This document shows, in pieces, positions 1-12,300 of a stretch of DNA of 64,000 bases; the stretch's first letter is position 1, and each line of letters begins with the position of its first letter. The position numbers and the translations under genes were made by a program. This DNA is from Diphasiastrum complanatum (taxonomy: Eukaryota; Streptophyta; Lycopodiopsida; Lycopodiales; Lycopodiaceae), in assembly GCA_029204225.1 (NCBI GenBank), contig CM055095.1, positions 76,349,776-76,413,775 of the forward strand, written 5' to 3'. The notes under the pieces were generated by a model. It made no database searches, was not told the DNA's origin, and was given only the letters and a program-made list of their open reading frames with translations.

Positions 1-393
1 TCTTTTACTCTCAAAACATAACTAGATGCACTCTCATCACTCTTTTGGCTACTTTGAAAGATTTGATTCCTAAGAGTGAGAAGGCCTAGAGGTATTCTTA
101 GCCTCATAGATAGTCTTGAGACAATCCCAAGCTTCTTTGGCTATTGTACAAGTACCTATCTCCCTCAATATCTCATTAGAGACATTCATCTTAATGTAGT
201 GGAGAGCCATCCTAGCTCTCTTTTTGTATTTTTGAACCTCTTGAAGAACTTGTGGTTCTTCTTCAAGGCCAAGAACTATGTCCATCAAGTCTTGAAGGAT
301 CAAGATGGGCTCCATCCTCATTTTCCAAATTGAATAATTTGAAGTGGTCAATCTTTCACTTGGTTCCAACAAGGATGAACCCATTGAAGACAT
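1..393 (-). pseudogene. copia gag N-terminus (element Q), broken
   Basis: Encodes the N-terminal part of a copia Gag of the UBN2/DUF4219 type. A start at 393 matches the Gag start of element B. Recognisable blocks are the SNYSIWKMRME segment, the KYKKRARMALHYIKMNVS helix and the AWDCLKTIYEAKNTSR segment. One extra base near position 80, relative to element B, shifts the frame and ends the reading frame at 70. Sequence similarity resumes in another frame down to position 1. It is a decayed structural gene. Confidence 0.8.
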
Positions 394-1137
394 TTGAAGT
401 GAAGAAAACTCAAATGATGAACAATAAATGCTGTTACACACTTTCAATAGGATCCAATAATTGAGTACTATCTCCTCCTATGAAAGATCTTACAACAATT
501 TGTGAATTGATTCTCACTAGCTACTCAAATCTCTCTAAAACAAGATCTATTTCACATCAAATGATGGAGTATAGGCAAAGTTAGGATCTAACACTCTTAG
601 CACGTGTGAAATACACTAAGAAACCAAATTTGACTCAAATACAATGATATTGCATGAAACAAAATGGCTAAGATCTTAAAACAGTGCCTAGATCACATAT
701 AGATGAGATTGGCAAGCATACAATTGTGATTTTGGATCAACCAAGCAATCTCTTGACCAAACCAAATGTGTCCACCCAGATCTAGGTGCCCTACCTAACC
801 CTCTTCAAAATCTTATAACTTTTGATTAGCTCAACCAAATGGAATGAAACTGATTGCAACAGAAACTAGACAGAAATAGCTTCAAAACAAGCTATCAAGC
901 AAGATAAATGGATCAAACATGAGAGAGAACTTCCAAACTGAAATTGGATGTTCCTCACACGTGTCTGAGCACCTGATACCGTACAGTATCAGGTCAGACC
1001 CAATCAATGTCCTTTTGATCTCTTTTGATCCAAGATTGAACAAGATAGCTAGGAAAATGGGCCTTGACAACTTCTAGCTCAAGATTGATGAAAATTTTTC
1101 ACTTAGATGGATCAAAATGCATGGTAACCTTAGGTAG

Positions 1138-1149
1138 GCTCTGATACCA
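1138..1149 (-). other. primer binding site of copia Q
   Basis: The minus strand reads TGGTATCAGAGC immediately after the LTR end. This is the plant copia PBS complementary to the 3' end of initiator methionine tRNA. Confidence 0.85.
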
Positions 1150-1887
1150 TGTTGAATTTCACACGTGTGGACTGTCCACTACATGTACTTGTGATCTCCT
1201 AAGGTGTGTAGATGCACCAAGATCAAGACTAGATTGAGATTCAAGATCAATCTTGAATCCTATGGCAAAAAACACACTACTACATGCATTCAATCACCTC
1301 CAACTCTCACTCACACGTGTGGGAAGTATTCAAAAAATAATCTAAGTAAAAACAAGCTGCTCTCCTCGGGTAGAGAGAGAAAATGCATCATGAGCTCTCG
1401 GGTAGAGAGAGAAAGCTAGAAATCCAATAACTCACAAAATCCATGAAATCACCAAATCAATTAACTTCAAAATGAGGAGTACAATGATACTAGTAGGTCC
1501 ACGAGCTACCACTATGCTTAACTATGATTGGACCATATTTTGTCACCTCTTGATCCTATTGGATCATTGATCTATGCACCTCTTAATTCTATTGGACTAT
1601 ATTCAAGCACACCTCAATTTCCTATTGGACCTCACAAGGTTCCACCTCTAAATCCTATTGGACCTCTTGGAATTCATCAAACAAAAACTTTACACTTGTC
1701 TACACTCTAATTAGCAAGTGTTTAGCCTCTTACTCTATTTTGGCTCAATAGTGGCATTACAAGTGGAAATGCATAATTTGCCATCTATGCCAAATTTATT
1801 CCTATCAACATCCTACACCTAGATGCTTGATGTAAAAAACATAAGACCCCTATATCTAACATAGATAATCTTTTTCAATTCTTCACA
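1150..1887 (-). repeat. 5' LTR of copia Q
   Basis: LTR of the same family as the 820-bp LTRs of element B, slightly shorter at its outer end. On the plus strand it begins TGTTGAATTTC and appears to end CTTCACA, giving TG...CA ends on the minus strand. It carries the family's CACACGTGTG palindromes (G-box core CACGTG) near both the inner end and 1312-1322. The inner boundary is certain because the PBS abuts it. The outer boundary is inferred from where similarity to the B LTRs stops. Confidence 0.7.
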
Positions 1888-3440
1888 AACACTTTGGAGG
1901 ATTGGATGTAATTACATGTGGTAATTTGTATCAAGCAGGACCAGTTTTAGACCAATGAGAATGCATCTTACAAGCAATTGACTCATTCCATATTTAATGT
2001 CAAAAGAACCTAGAATTTCCTAGCGATTCCAAAAAAACAGCTGGCAATTAATAGAGTCAAACATGGCATGTTAATTGAGTTATGCGCTTCAAATCTAAAC
2101 ATCGATGATGGATTGGCAACGGTGTCGAAGGACACTTCAAAACAAAAACAACAATAATGGCTGAAGACATTATCTGGATACAATTCTCTGACACAAATAT
2201 AGGAGCCAAAACAAGATACAAAAACAGTCATATTTACAACCAAAAAACTAACAAAATGTGGACACCTATACAATAGCTTGTCAAAGAAATACAAATTGGA
2301 AACAATCATCTGAACATCATCACTAGAAAACAAGTTCCAATCGAACTGGCCATAGCCCAGACAATACATCTAGAAACTGCCATTTTATAGAGTTGAGATA
2401 ATAAGTCATTATATCTATTGAAGTTCTAATTTGTTTTCACAAGGTAACTACTACATGTAATCATGCTTTGCATTCATGATTTTCTTACAAAAGATTAGCA
2501 AAGGCAGCCATTTGCAAGCTCACAATTTCAAATTTTATGGAAATGTTGCCAATGAAGTGCAAATTGTCGATTCTAAGAGTTGAGAAAAATCATAATTTAT
2601 GAGTTCTAACATTGATTTTGACCTTGTATATGTGTTATCCTCTATCCTTTGTTAATGTTGTAAGTCCATTCAATGGAATTTGTTGTTGCTATGAGTTGTG
2701 TTGGTCATGACTTGTTGTCGAATGACAAAAAGTGTTAGCTAAACTTTTACAGCATATATCATCTCAGCCCTTATCCATCATAGTCAGGCTACGAGGAGGC
2801 AAGCAGCATTGGACAATGTTATCATAGTCAAGCAACACTCGATTTGCGACTGCCCTTCAATCTGCAGCACTACAGGCCTTGGCAATAGGTATGTTTCAAA
2901 GATGTAAATATTATAAAATGGAGACTAGTTGGTTAATTGGTTTTTTGAGACTTGTATTGCTATGGAAAAATTATTCATTGTCCCACATCTCATTATATAT
3001 ATATTTTTGAAAGTTTTTTTTGTTAAATCTCTTCCCTTGACCCGTGTTGTGTTCTTAAGCATTAAATTTTTTAGCTCTACTAATTCTTGAGAGACTTCAA
3101 AGAACTATGCTCAATGTTAATGCTCACAAATAACATTGTTTACAACCTAATACAAAACCCATTAGACCTAATCTAATGATATTTGTGGTTGAGAGGTTCT
3201 TATCGTATTGCTACCTTTACTAGTGCCATTCATAGCTCCAAAGATAAATTTGTCCATTTTCGACCAATGGATTCAACAAAGAAATATCCCCTCTATCTTA
3301 GGATCTTCACTAGAATTTGTTGGTACATATACTTGCATTGTTTACAAAATGATGTTCTGAGTGGCCAAACCAATGATGAATCCATTAATGAAAAAGTGCC
3401 ATTGTATAATCCTTTGGAAGAGTGGGGGTAAACAGTAACA
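1888..3440. other. unassigned AT-rich sequence
   Basis: I see no convincing gene here. Short open frames (for example 2369-2010 minus and 3183-3431 plus) lack recognisable motifs. The sequence is probably decayed transposon or intergenic DNA. Confidence 0.5.
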
Positions 3441-3668
3441 CATAAAGTCGAAAAGCTAGACATTTTCGAGATGAGTCAATAAAAAAAAAATCCTTGGGTT
3501 TGTCATACTATTTTTGATGGAACAAGTCTACTAAAGTGTGACTTGTGCCAACAATATGGCATGAAGAGTCCATGCGGCAAAGGAAAAGGGTGTAAAACTA
3601 TGCAATTTTCTGCTATAAGGGATCATGCTAGGTCATATGAGCATAAAACAACAATAAATCTTTTTTGA
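3441..3668 (+). pseudogene. BED/TTF-type zinc-finger fragment (hAT-like derived)
   Basis: A short plus-strand frame reads WVCHTIFDGTSLLKCDLCQQ and later FSAIRDHARSYEHK, ending at a TGA at 3666-3668. The arrangement Cys-x2-Cys, a further Cys in the GCKT segment and a terminal His-x5-His resembles the N-terminal zinc finger of hAT-transposase-like proteins (C17orf113/ZNF862-like families). No transposase catalytic region follows, and upstream stops break the frame, so this is at best a fragment. The assignment is by motif only. Confidence 0.4.
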
Positions 3669-3800
3669 CTTCTTTGCAAGTAGCATCAAAGCCATCTTTG
3701 AGTATCAATAGCCTTGTGTCAAGAGCTCGTGATGCTTATACTTCACATCTCTACATCACTCTAGTCTTAATTCATTTTTTGATACTTGTGAATTTTTACA

Positions 3801-4815
3801 TGTGGTGGCCTAGTCATTATAGATTTCGACAAAATCAATGAATTATGTAGTATAAAAGGTTTGATCGTTCCCCAGGAGAGAGAATAATCTCATCTTTTGC
3901 ATGGCAAATGTATGTATGATGATAAACAGACTAGAGTGTATAAAGTTCACAATGAATACTACAGCGACATAACTGGTTATCCAAAGATATTTGGATAAAT
4001 TGGCATCCAGGAACACCATTGATGAAACGATTTGGTCAAGGTCTGTAATTGTAAGAATTACTTTATCTTTCAGGCTCTTCAGGCATCTGGAAAACAGTCA
4101 GAATTGACAGCAACTAGCAATTAGATTCATCAAGCAGAATCACATTAGCTAAAAGTTCTTCTTAATCAAACACATAGAATTAGTTTTTATCGCAGGAAGC
4201 AAACAAGATAGAGCCTCAATCAATCCCATTATCTGAACACATAGCTCATTCAGAGTTGAAGGAATTTCTACTAAAAGTTATGTTTAACCGCTTCGGCTAA
4301 TTCCCTGCACACATTAGTCAAAATTATTACTTGCTGGTGTCGCCTGAAAATCCGTGTAACTGAAATTTAGTATAACTTAAGAGATGTGTGTAATGCAAAC
4401 AAAACAGTATCACAATCAATCACAGATCATATAGAATGTGTTCGCACAAATGATAAGAAGTAATTCTGTGAGAGATAACAGAAGGAAAGAATGTTCAAGT
4501 TATAAGAACTTGCTCTTCGCTCCCTATTGATACTCAGCTCTGCGTAGAAATGCGTATGTACAATGGCACATAGTGCTATCCTTATAGGAATGTTCTTCAG
4601 CCTCAATGTCACTTATGAACCGTCAAATGTCGGTTCTGAACTTCTATTGCGTCTCTTTAGAACGTCGCAACTTCTACTCAAAATATGAATTTACAAAGTG
4701 CAAAATAGGCCTTTACATGTATTTAGGCACTATAGCACATTTTATATATATGGAAATTGAAAATTTTTACAATATATGATAAAATTTGGATAATGTGAGA
4801 TCATAAGACTCCACA
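3801..4815 (-). repeat. 3' LTR of gypsy C
   Basis: Plus-strand ends are TGTGGTGGCC and GACTCCACA, giving TGTGGAG...CCACA on the minus strand. It matches the 5' LTR at 25102-26113 nearly base for base with small indels. The flanking TTACA duplication confirms the outer boundary. Confidence 0.93.
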
Positions 4816-4828
4816 TATCCCCTTCCTC
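4816..4828 (-). other. polypurine tract of gypsy C
   Basis: The minus strand reads GAGGAAGGGGATA immediately before the 3' LTR, the expected plus-strand priming site. Confidence 0.8.
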
Positions 4829-4879
4829 AGCTGTGCAACGGCTCGCAAACAATTTGATTTATGTCCTTCTTTGTCGCTT

Positions 4880-7683
4880 TCGGATAGCTGGCTTGCTGTG
4901 GAAAACAGCCTTGGCTCGGGCTTCATTCTCTTCATTTTCTTGCTCCAATGTCAGTCCTTTTGTTGCCAGGAAATAGTTGTTCTTCTGGTTGTAGTCTTTT
5001 TGGAATGACAAGGATAACCACCCATTCCTTGATTACCGATTGGTGCAAGAGGGTTATCAATTAATGTATTATTAACAAGATGTGTATACCAACTATCCTC
5101 GGTCATGATTTCAGACATCTCGGCAGAAGGGACAATTAGTGAAAGGGCAGCATATGTATATTCGGGAAATTTTGCTTTAATATACAGTTGTTGAACAGAC
5201 GAGGGCATACGAAATGAGAGAAGCAATATTTACATGGCTGTAAGTATAATATGGTCTAGTTATTGGGTTAGTGGAGCAAAGTATATTATTTGCTTTTACC
5301 TCCTCCAAATATCGAGAATAATTAGTTTTCTAATATGTGTAGATTTCCCACATATTAGGGAATAAGAACTGATGAGTAACTTGGGAAGAAACAGATGTAG
5401 AGCTAGAAACAACTTCTTTCACATCAAAAATGTTAATTGATTCTAACTTATTCAAATACTCATCCAATGCTGGAAAAATATTATTTTCAAATGTTCTTAG
5501 GTATTCTAAGATATATATATACAAGGATCCTGCGACCACATGAATATAGTTAGTTTGCACATTGAACTTGTTCTGAACAATGGCAAGGGCGATGATTCAT
5601 TTTCTATGTACAATTAGTCTAGACCATAAAGTATTTATGTTAGAAAAAGTCCAAGGGTTCTCCCATTGTTCTTATGTGTAACCAGAAAAGTTTAGGTAAA
5701 AGAAGGTAAAAGAAAAATTGGAGTTCTGGACTACAAAAAGGTGGAATAAAAAATGTTAGTTCCTGATGAAATGTCTGAAATTTTGACCATAGTAGTGAGT
5801 AGATAATCTTGTTTTTCTTTACAGCAGCTCCAGTTGATGACGTCTGGGCTTGGTATGGAATGACGCTTAACGCCTCAAGTTGGTCTTCAGTAACTTGTAC
5901 CTCTACAGCATCCTTGGTTTCAGTTTGTGTTTCTTGATCTCTCAAGATTTGCCTGTAGATGGTATCCATTTGGATGGCCTTTTCTGACATTACTGGTGCT
6001 GGCTCATCTGTCTGCGTCTCCTGATCTTGTCCTTGTGCTGGTTCTTCCGCATCAAAAAAATCCATTTGGCCTGATTGGAATTTGGCCTCTTCTAATTCTT
6101 CCTTCAGCTTCTCATAAGCAATCATCTGCGGCTACAGATATTGCATTTGGAAGGTTTGGATCATCCTCTCCTGGATTCCCTTCCATCCCACCGGATCAAT
6201 TCGGTACCTACCATGAGATACGCAGGCACCGAGTGTGACTTCGGCGCTGATTCGCCACAATATTGCCTCTTCGGCCTGTTTCTTGTATATCTGATTGCCT
6301 TTCTTTAACATTTATGCAGAATTTTGCAGTTGGGCAATTGATTCCTGAACACTGCTGAGCTCATTACTCAGTTCCGTATTGCTACTCTGAAGAGTAGTTC
6401 GCACTCGTCTCTCCTCCTGCAAAGAAGCCTGCAGGGTCTGAAGTTGTTGTTTAAGTAGTATGTTCTCACTTTCGAAGGCGTTGGACTGCTCTTGCATTTT
6501 TTCCAACACTTCGAGCATGGCATCCTGCCTTCCTTTCGCTTCTTCAAGCTCTGTATCTTTTCTTCTCAGCTCCGCATTGGTTGCTTCAAGCTCCTCATTT
6601 CTGTAGGCCAACTCAGCATTTGTTTTGCTCAGCTTTGTATCTTTTTGGGTGAGGTCTACTCATACTCTTTCATACTTGGACCCCAACTTCCTGGATACCT
6701 TTTCCAAGCTAGCAAGATGCTGAATAGTTGCCCGAGTATCTGGCAGTAGTGTTCCAAAAACCTTTTGATATAACTCGGCGTCGAGGATTGGTTCCTCAAC
6801 GTCACTTTCGTTGCCCTACTGGTCATCAGAAAGCTGCTCCTTGTGGTTCTGGCTCTTGTGGTATTTCAGCCTGATTATGCTCCTGATCAGCAGTGTCCTC
6901 CGCCTCCTCTTTCGCATTACTATTTTCTTCTTTGCTGGACAGTGGTGTGTACTGAAATGATGGCAAAGTCATCCTCACCGTGCTCCCTTGACTTGATGAT
7001 GATGTGGCTGCTACGGTGGTTGCCTTTGATGTCTGCATATGGGATTCCACCTCAATTGATGGGGCTAGCTCTGGTAGTACTGGTGCAATCCTGATGTCCT
7101 CCTGCAATGTCAGCACACTAGCATGCATATATAAAATGCCCATCTACTAATCCAGCTTGGAGAACTGATTAACTTTTATTAATTTACAAAATTGCTTGAA
7201 AGCAATATGTCCGAAGGCAATATGTTCTCCATTTAAAGCTCTCAGCAGATATCCCATATTGGTATTTGAAATTGTGTACTCTTGTTCCGGTAAGAAGATA
7301 GAAGCAAGAGCAAATCGAAAGAAGCTCTTGAGATTGGGGTCTCTTATGTAAGAGAGTTTGTATCCCCGTTTCTCAAGATAAGCCTCTTCTTGAAAAGCTT
7401 CGTTCTCCGCAATGAAATCTGGTTTAGTTGACATACTGTTGTCCATAGGCAATCCTAAGGCACGATAGTAAAATCCCTCTGTGATAACAATCTCTTGATT
7501 GCGGACAATTGTGGAAATATGTCCTTCTTCTGTTTCACCCAGATTGCGGATCAGCTCATAACATAAATCAGTAAGAATTACTGATGGATTGAATTGAAGA
7601 AGACCTTCAATTCGCGCTTGAACAGCTAGTGGTTGTAATACTGGTATCACTAGCTTTGGGTGCGTTTTGAATACAATCGCCAT
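4880..7683 (-). pseudogene. extra ORF region of gypsy C downstream of integrase
   Basis: Sense-strand coding region between integrase and the 3' LTR, now split by stops and small frameshifts. In order: a globular N-terminal domain from the ATG at 7683 (MAIVFKTHPKL) to 7147; a Ser/Thr/Pro and acidic segment to about 6826; a long heptad-rich coiled coil (about 6700-6312) full of Glu, Gln and Leu; a second Glu-rich segment with repeated DQETQT motifs (6125-5800); then less certain pieces at 5560-5330 and 5226-4951. Length, direction and position recall the env-like or additional ORFs of Athila/Tat gypsy elements. I see no clear signal peptide or transmembrane anchor, and I do not recognise the N-terminal domain. 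Confidence 0.65.
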
Positions 7684-8297
7684 AGTGCTTGTAGATGTAA
7701 ACGAGCGATGGCAGACAAGAGCTTGATCGCAACAATTCGCAATTCGGAGGGCAAGAGTGATGGAAAGTGGTAGCGACAACAACTGAAGTGTTTGTGGTTT
7801 TAGGCGTATTGATGGTACTTCGATGGATTAGACTAATTATTAAATGGAAGCGTGTCCTTCGTTTTGAAGGTACATACTCATTAATAAAGTGTCTAGTCCT
7901 AAAAACAAAAATAAATAAATAAACAAAATACACAAATGCTTTGCTTGGTAAATCAAAGCGGAAATTATTATGCGAAAAATGCGAATGTGTCGGAAGGCAA
8001 AAAATCCGAAAAATACAAAGGTAAGTGTCACAATTTCCGTATTTCTAAAATGGTAAATTCCAATGTAGTGTCGGGTTTTTTGAAAAGTATAAAATGTAGC
8101 AAAGGTCTCGGGTTTTTTGCAAAGTACAAAATGCAGCGAAGGTCTCGGGTTTTTCGCAATACAAACAATGCAGCATGCTTCTGCATTTTCACTAAAATTT
8201 AAACTAGTTTCGGCATTTTCGCTAATACTTCGGTAAAATAAAATAAAAATAATTGGACAAAAAATGACGGCCTTAAAAAACTGATGTATCGGACATT

Positions 8298-8684
8298 AGT
8301 CATAGTAGCGCTTCACCCTTGAACCATTTACTCGAGTGTCAAGTAAATGTCCTTGGAGATCAACTAACTGAAGTGATCCATTATTAAAAACTTATATAAC
8401 TTTATACGGTCCCATCCATCTGGTATATAATTTTCCAGGAAACAACATGTGTTTGTTATCATACAGAAGCGCATAGTCCCCTTGTTACATTTTTATTTTC
8501 TTGATGGATTGATCAAAAATTTCTTTTATTTTATTCTGAACTCGTTCAGTCTCGATTAATGAAAGACGACGATCCTCCTCCAGTCGCGTCAAAGAAATCA
8601 TCCGCTCCCAGAGACTATCGTGTTCATCCATTCGCTCTTTATTACTAATGCGAAACGTTGGAACTTTGAATTCTATCGGTAGTA
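8298..8684 (-). pseudogene. gypsy C integrase C-terminus (distal half)
   Basis: Continuation of the integrase beyond the inserted copia A. It starts with the ILPIEFKVPTFRI block and the helical ERVQNKIKEIFDQSIKK segment, then the QGDYALLY and RWMGPYKV blocks of the integrase C-terminal domain, ending at a TAA near 8298. At least two in-frame stops interrupt it (after KKIKM and after PYKV). The proximal half is at 20889-21416. Confidence 0.85.
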
Positions 8685-8689
8685 TGGGA

Positions 8690-9338
8690 TGTGAAAGATT
8701 CAACTAGTTTCATCACATTTTGCAATATTTCCATATTTGGCATATTGAGGCCAAAACTTGTTTTAGACTTAGAGGTTGACTTTTCAAAGTTCGTTAGTCT
8801 AAATTTCATTTGAATAAACACTTTTTGAAAGTGTGAGAAAGATAGAATGCGAGTTTGAGTAAATTCAATTTGAATAAGTTGGGTACATTGAATCTAGACC
8901 CAAAATTAGTAGGGTTAGCATTTTGGTGGGAAAGACAAGTGGCCAAATAGGGTTTGGACTTGCTATAAAAGGATGTAATCATGGAGAGAGTGATCTTCTC
9001 TCTTCTCTATTTCATTTCATGCTTATACATGGTTCTCTTGGGTTCTACTATCCATTGGTGCACTATCTTAGTGATTGCTTGCAATTCTATGTGTAGAATG
9101 ATCTATATTTGTTATTTTTGGATCCACACGTGTGAAATATAGTAGCTTGCTGGTTTTCTATGGACAGCAACAGTACATAATCATTTCATTCAAGTTTGAT
9201 CAAGTTCTATTAGTGTTTGCATCTCAAATTGTGTGTAGATGCTGATTTTTCTACATTGGTGAGATTGGTAGTGTATTTCTCTTTCTAACCAAAGATCATT
9301 CAAGTAGATTGGATCTTAAGGATCTGAAATCTTTCACA
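8690..9338 (+). repeat. 5' LTR of copia A
   Basis: Begins TGTGAAAGATTC and ends ATCTTTCACA, directly before the PBS. A TATA box (TATAAAA) at 8964-8970 probably positions transcription; a CT-rich stretch follows. A CACACGTGTG palindrome lies near 9126. Confidence 0.92.
8964..8970 (+). promoter_or_regulatory. TATA box in LTR of copia A
   Basis: TATAAAA in the context GCTATAAAAGG. The same box recurs at the equivalent place in the 3' LTR (near 14717), and a related one (TATAAATA) is at 26412 in the LTR of element D. Confidence 0.6.
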
Positions 9339-9350
9339 TGGTATCAGAGC
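9339..9350 (+). other. primer binding site of copia A
   Basis: TGGTATCAGAGC directly follows the LTR end, complementary to initiator Met-tRNA. Confidence 0.92.
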
Positions 9351-12300
9351 TTGTGTTTCGGATTTTGCTTTTATAAATTGGCTCTTTTGTAGATCAAAAC
9401 ACTAAATAGGTCAATATACTTGTTCAATTCCGATTTTTGAATTCACATACTGGATTTGGCCGATTTTTGGATCATTGGTTCAGCCTAAGTGGTGGCTTAT
9501 AGATTGCATATCAAATTTTCGGCATTTGCACGTAGATTTGGAATAGTCAATTTTTTGTGATTTTGTCAAAACCCTAATTTTGATTGGATCTCTAGATAGT
9601 GAGGTTGTTGGACTTCATTTGAGTGTGTTTCAATCTTAGGAAGTGACAAAAGTCATCAGATTAAGGATAGATCATAGGTTGATCAAGATTCCATGATTCT
9701 ATGTGTTGATTGGCTTGGATAAGTGCTAGAAGAGAATTTGTGAGATAGTTTTAAATCTTGGTGATTTATTTTGAAAGCATTTGTTGTTGTTCAAAGGAGT
9801 GCTTTGTGCATTGAAGCAGGCTAAAAGAGAAGATCAGGTCATTGCTACATGGCAACCTCGATTGGAGTCATGTTGGAAGCCAATGATAGGCTTATCTCAA
9901 GTAGCTATTCATTGTGAAAATTGAGGATGGAGTCACTTCTTGAGATGAACGATGTTTTGGATATTGTTGTAGGCTTGGAGGAGAGTCCAGCAACACAACA
10001 AGATCAAGTGAGGTATGACAAGAGGGCCAAGAAGGCTCTACACATGATAAAGATGAATGTTACCAATGAACTTCTCAAGGAAGTTGGTGATTGCACATCA
10101 TCTTTTGAAGCTTGGAATTCATTGAAGAAGCTCTATGAATCCAAGTCTACTTATAGAGTGTTGACTCTAAGAAGGCAAGTCTTTTCTTGTTTGTAAAAGA
10201 ATGAAGAAAGTCCAAGTACTTTTGTTTTGAGAATGAAAGCATTGAATGATGAGTTAGCTTGCATAGATGAAAGCATTAAGGAAGGAGAGCTTATTCAAGT
10301 GATTCTTAATGGCTTGTTGGATGCTCATGCTAACATTGTTCAAAGTATTGCTATTCAAAAGGCTTTGCCAAGTTTGATGGATCTTCAAGAGATCTTGATC
10401 AATGAGGAATATAGGCTTCAAGCAAGAGGTGGATCTACATCGACACTTCAAGAGGATGCTATGTTCACAAAGGGCAAAACCAAAAGCAAGTGGTATAAAG
10501 GGCAAGATCAAATGGATGCTTCTTCAAGTGGCAAAAAGAAGGATAGATCAAAGCTCAAGTGCTTCTATTGTGGCATCAAAGGACAATTTGCAAGTGAGTG
10601 CTGCAAGAAGAAGAGAGATCAAGGAGACAAGCAAGGTAATCTTACTCTTGATGAGGATGGTTTGGATGTTCAAGATGCAAATGATGATGCTTTTGTGATG
10701 TCTTCATGTATGCTTGCTAATGATGGAGATCTAGATCCTTGGTGGATTGATAGTGGAGCAAGTTCACACATGACCTTTCACAAAGAGTACTTCACCTCTT
10801 TGTTGGCATATGGAGATGACAAGAGGGTGATCTACATAGCCAATGATGGTGAGTGTGCAATCAAAGGGATTGGCACAATTCTTATTTCTCTCTCTAAAAA
10901 TAGGAATGTTCATTTGGAGGATGTCTTGTTTATTCCATCTATTACCAAGAATTTGCTTAGTGTGAGTCAAATGTTAAGTAAGGGCCTCAAGGTGGAGTTT
11001 GATGGAGATGCTTGTTTGATCAAAAAGAAGGATGTCTTGATTGGAAAAGCTAAAAGACAAGGAAGTTGTTCAAACTTGATGCTTGTGTTATTGCTAACCA
11101 AGTCGGATGTGTTGCAAGGGAGCAAATTTCTATTCAAGAGGTTTGGCACAAAAGGATGGGACACCTCAACTTCAAGTCATTGGAGGTAATGGCAAGGAAG
11201 AAGGTTGTGATTGGTCTTCCAAGCTCCTTAATTAATGACAAGCATGTTTGTGAGTCTTGTGCTCTGTCTAAGTCACATAGACTACCTTATACTAGACCTA
11301 TTTCTAGATCTACAAAGCCTTTTCAACTTGTACATTGAGATATTCATGGATTTACTACAATTAGCAATAGTGGAGCTAAGATGTATGTAACATTCATTGA
11401 TGATTTTAGTAGATTTTGTTGGATCTATCAACTAAAGAGCAAGGATGAAGTGTATGATCTTTGTCAAGTTCAAGAATGCAAGGGAAAACCAATTTTTCAC
11501 AAAGATCAAGTGCTTGGGAGGTGACAATGGTGGTGAGTACATATCTAACAAGTTCAAGACCTTTTGTGATGAGCATGGGATCAAGAGGGAGTATACAACA
11601 TCAAGGACCCCACAACAAAATGGAGTGGCTAAAAGGAAGAATAGGACTTTATGTGAAAGTGCTAAAGCTATGAGGTTAAGTGCTCTTGAAAAACCATTTT
11701 GGGATCAAGCACTGTTGTGTGCCAATTTCTTGTGCAATAGGTGGCCGAGTGCTATTTTGGATGGAAGGACACCTTTTGAGATGCTATTCAAGAGGAGGCC
11801 GAGTGTCAACTTTTTAAGAACCTTTGGATGCACATGCTATGTCAACATTACTCTTGATGATAGGACCAAGGAGGATCCATCTTCAAGAAGAGGTATTTTT
11901 GTTGGATATAGTGAGGTGAGTAAAGCCTACAAGGTTTACATTCCTTCTACTAACAAAGTTATTGTTGGTAGAGATGTCATTTTTGATGAGGGGAACATTC
12001 CAAAGGTGTCTTCAAGCATGATTGATGGTAGAGTGGATGGATGTAACATTCTTGATGTTGATGAGAAGGATCTTACTTTGGATGGTGGTGATGATGGACC
12101 TTCATCAAGTCAAAAGCCAAGGAGAACATCAAGAGAAAGACAAGTACCTTCAAGGCTCACATATGATCAAAAGAGTAAGCAAGTAGTTTTTGGAAATTAT
12201 GTTGCTTTTCTAACCTCTTTGAAGGAGCCTACAAGTGTAGATCAAGCAAAGAAAGAAGAGGAGTGGATCCAAGCAATGGATCTCGAGTATCAAGCTCTTA

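Larger units (their letters stand above)
1..1887 (-). mobile_element. Ty1/copia element Q, 5' part (LTR, PBS, leader, gag start)
   Basis: Minus-strand copia element whose 3' part lies outside the window. Read on the minus strand it has a 5' LTR (1887 down to 1150), a PBS complementary to initiator Met-tRNA directly after it (1149-1138), a leader of about 0.74 kb and the first part of gag. It is a close relative of element B (14765-20556): LTR, leader and gag align almost base for base. Q lacks the 0.7-kb solo LTR that interrupts the leader of B, so it preserves the uninterrupted leader near 855-880. The second target duplication cannot be checked. Confidence 0.85.

Noticed and set aside
2010-2369. 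119-aa minus-strand frame
   Set aside because: No motif, composition like surrounding AT-rich noncoding DNA, no supporting context.
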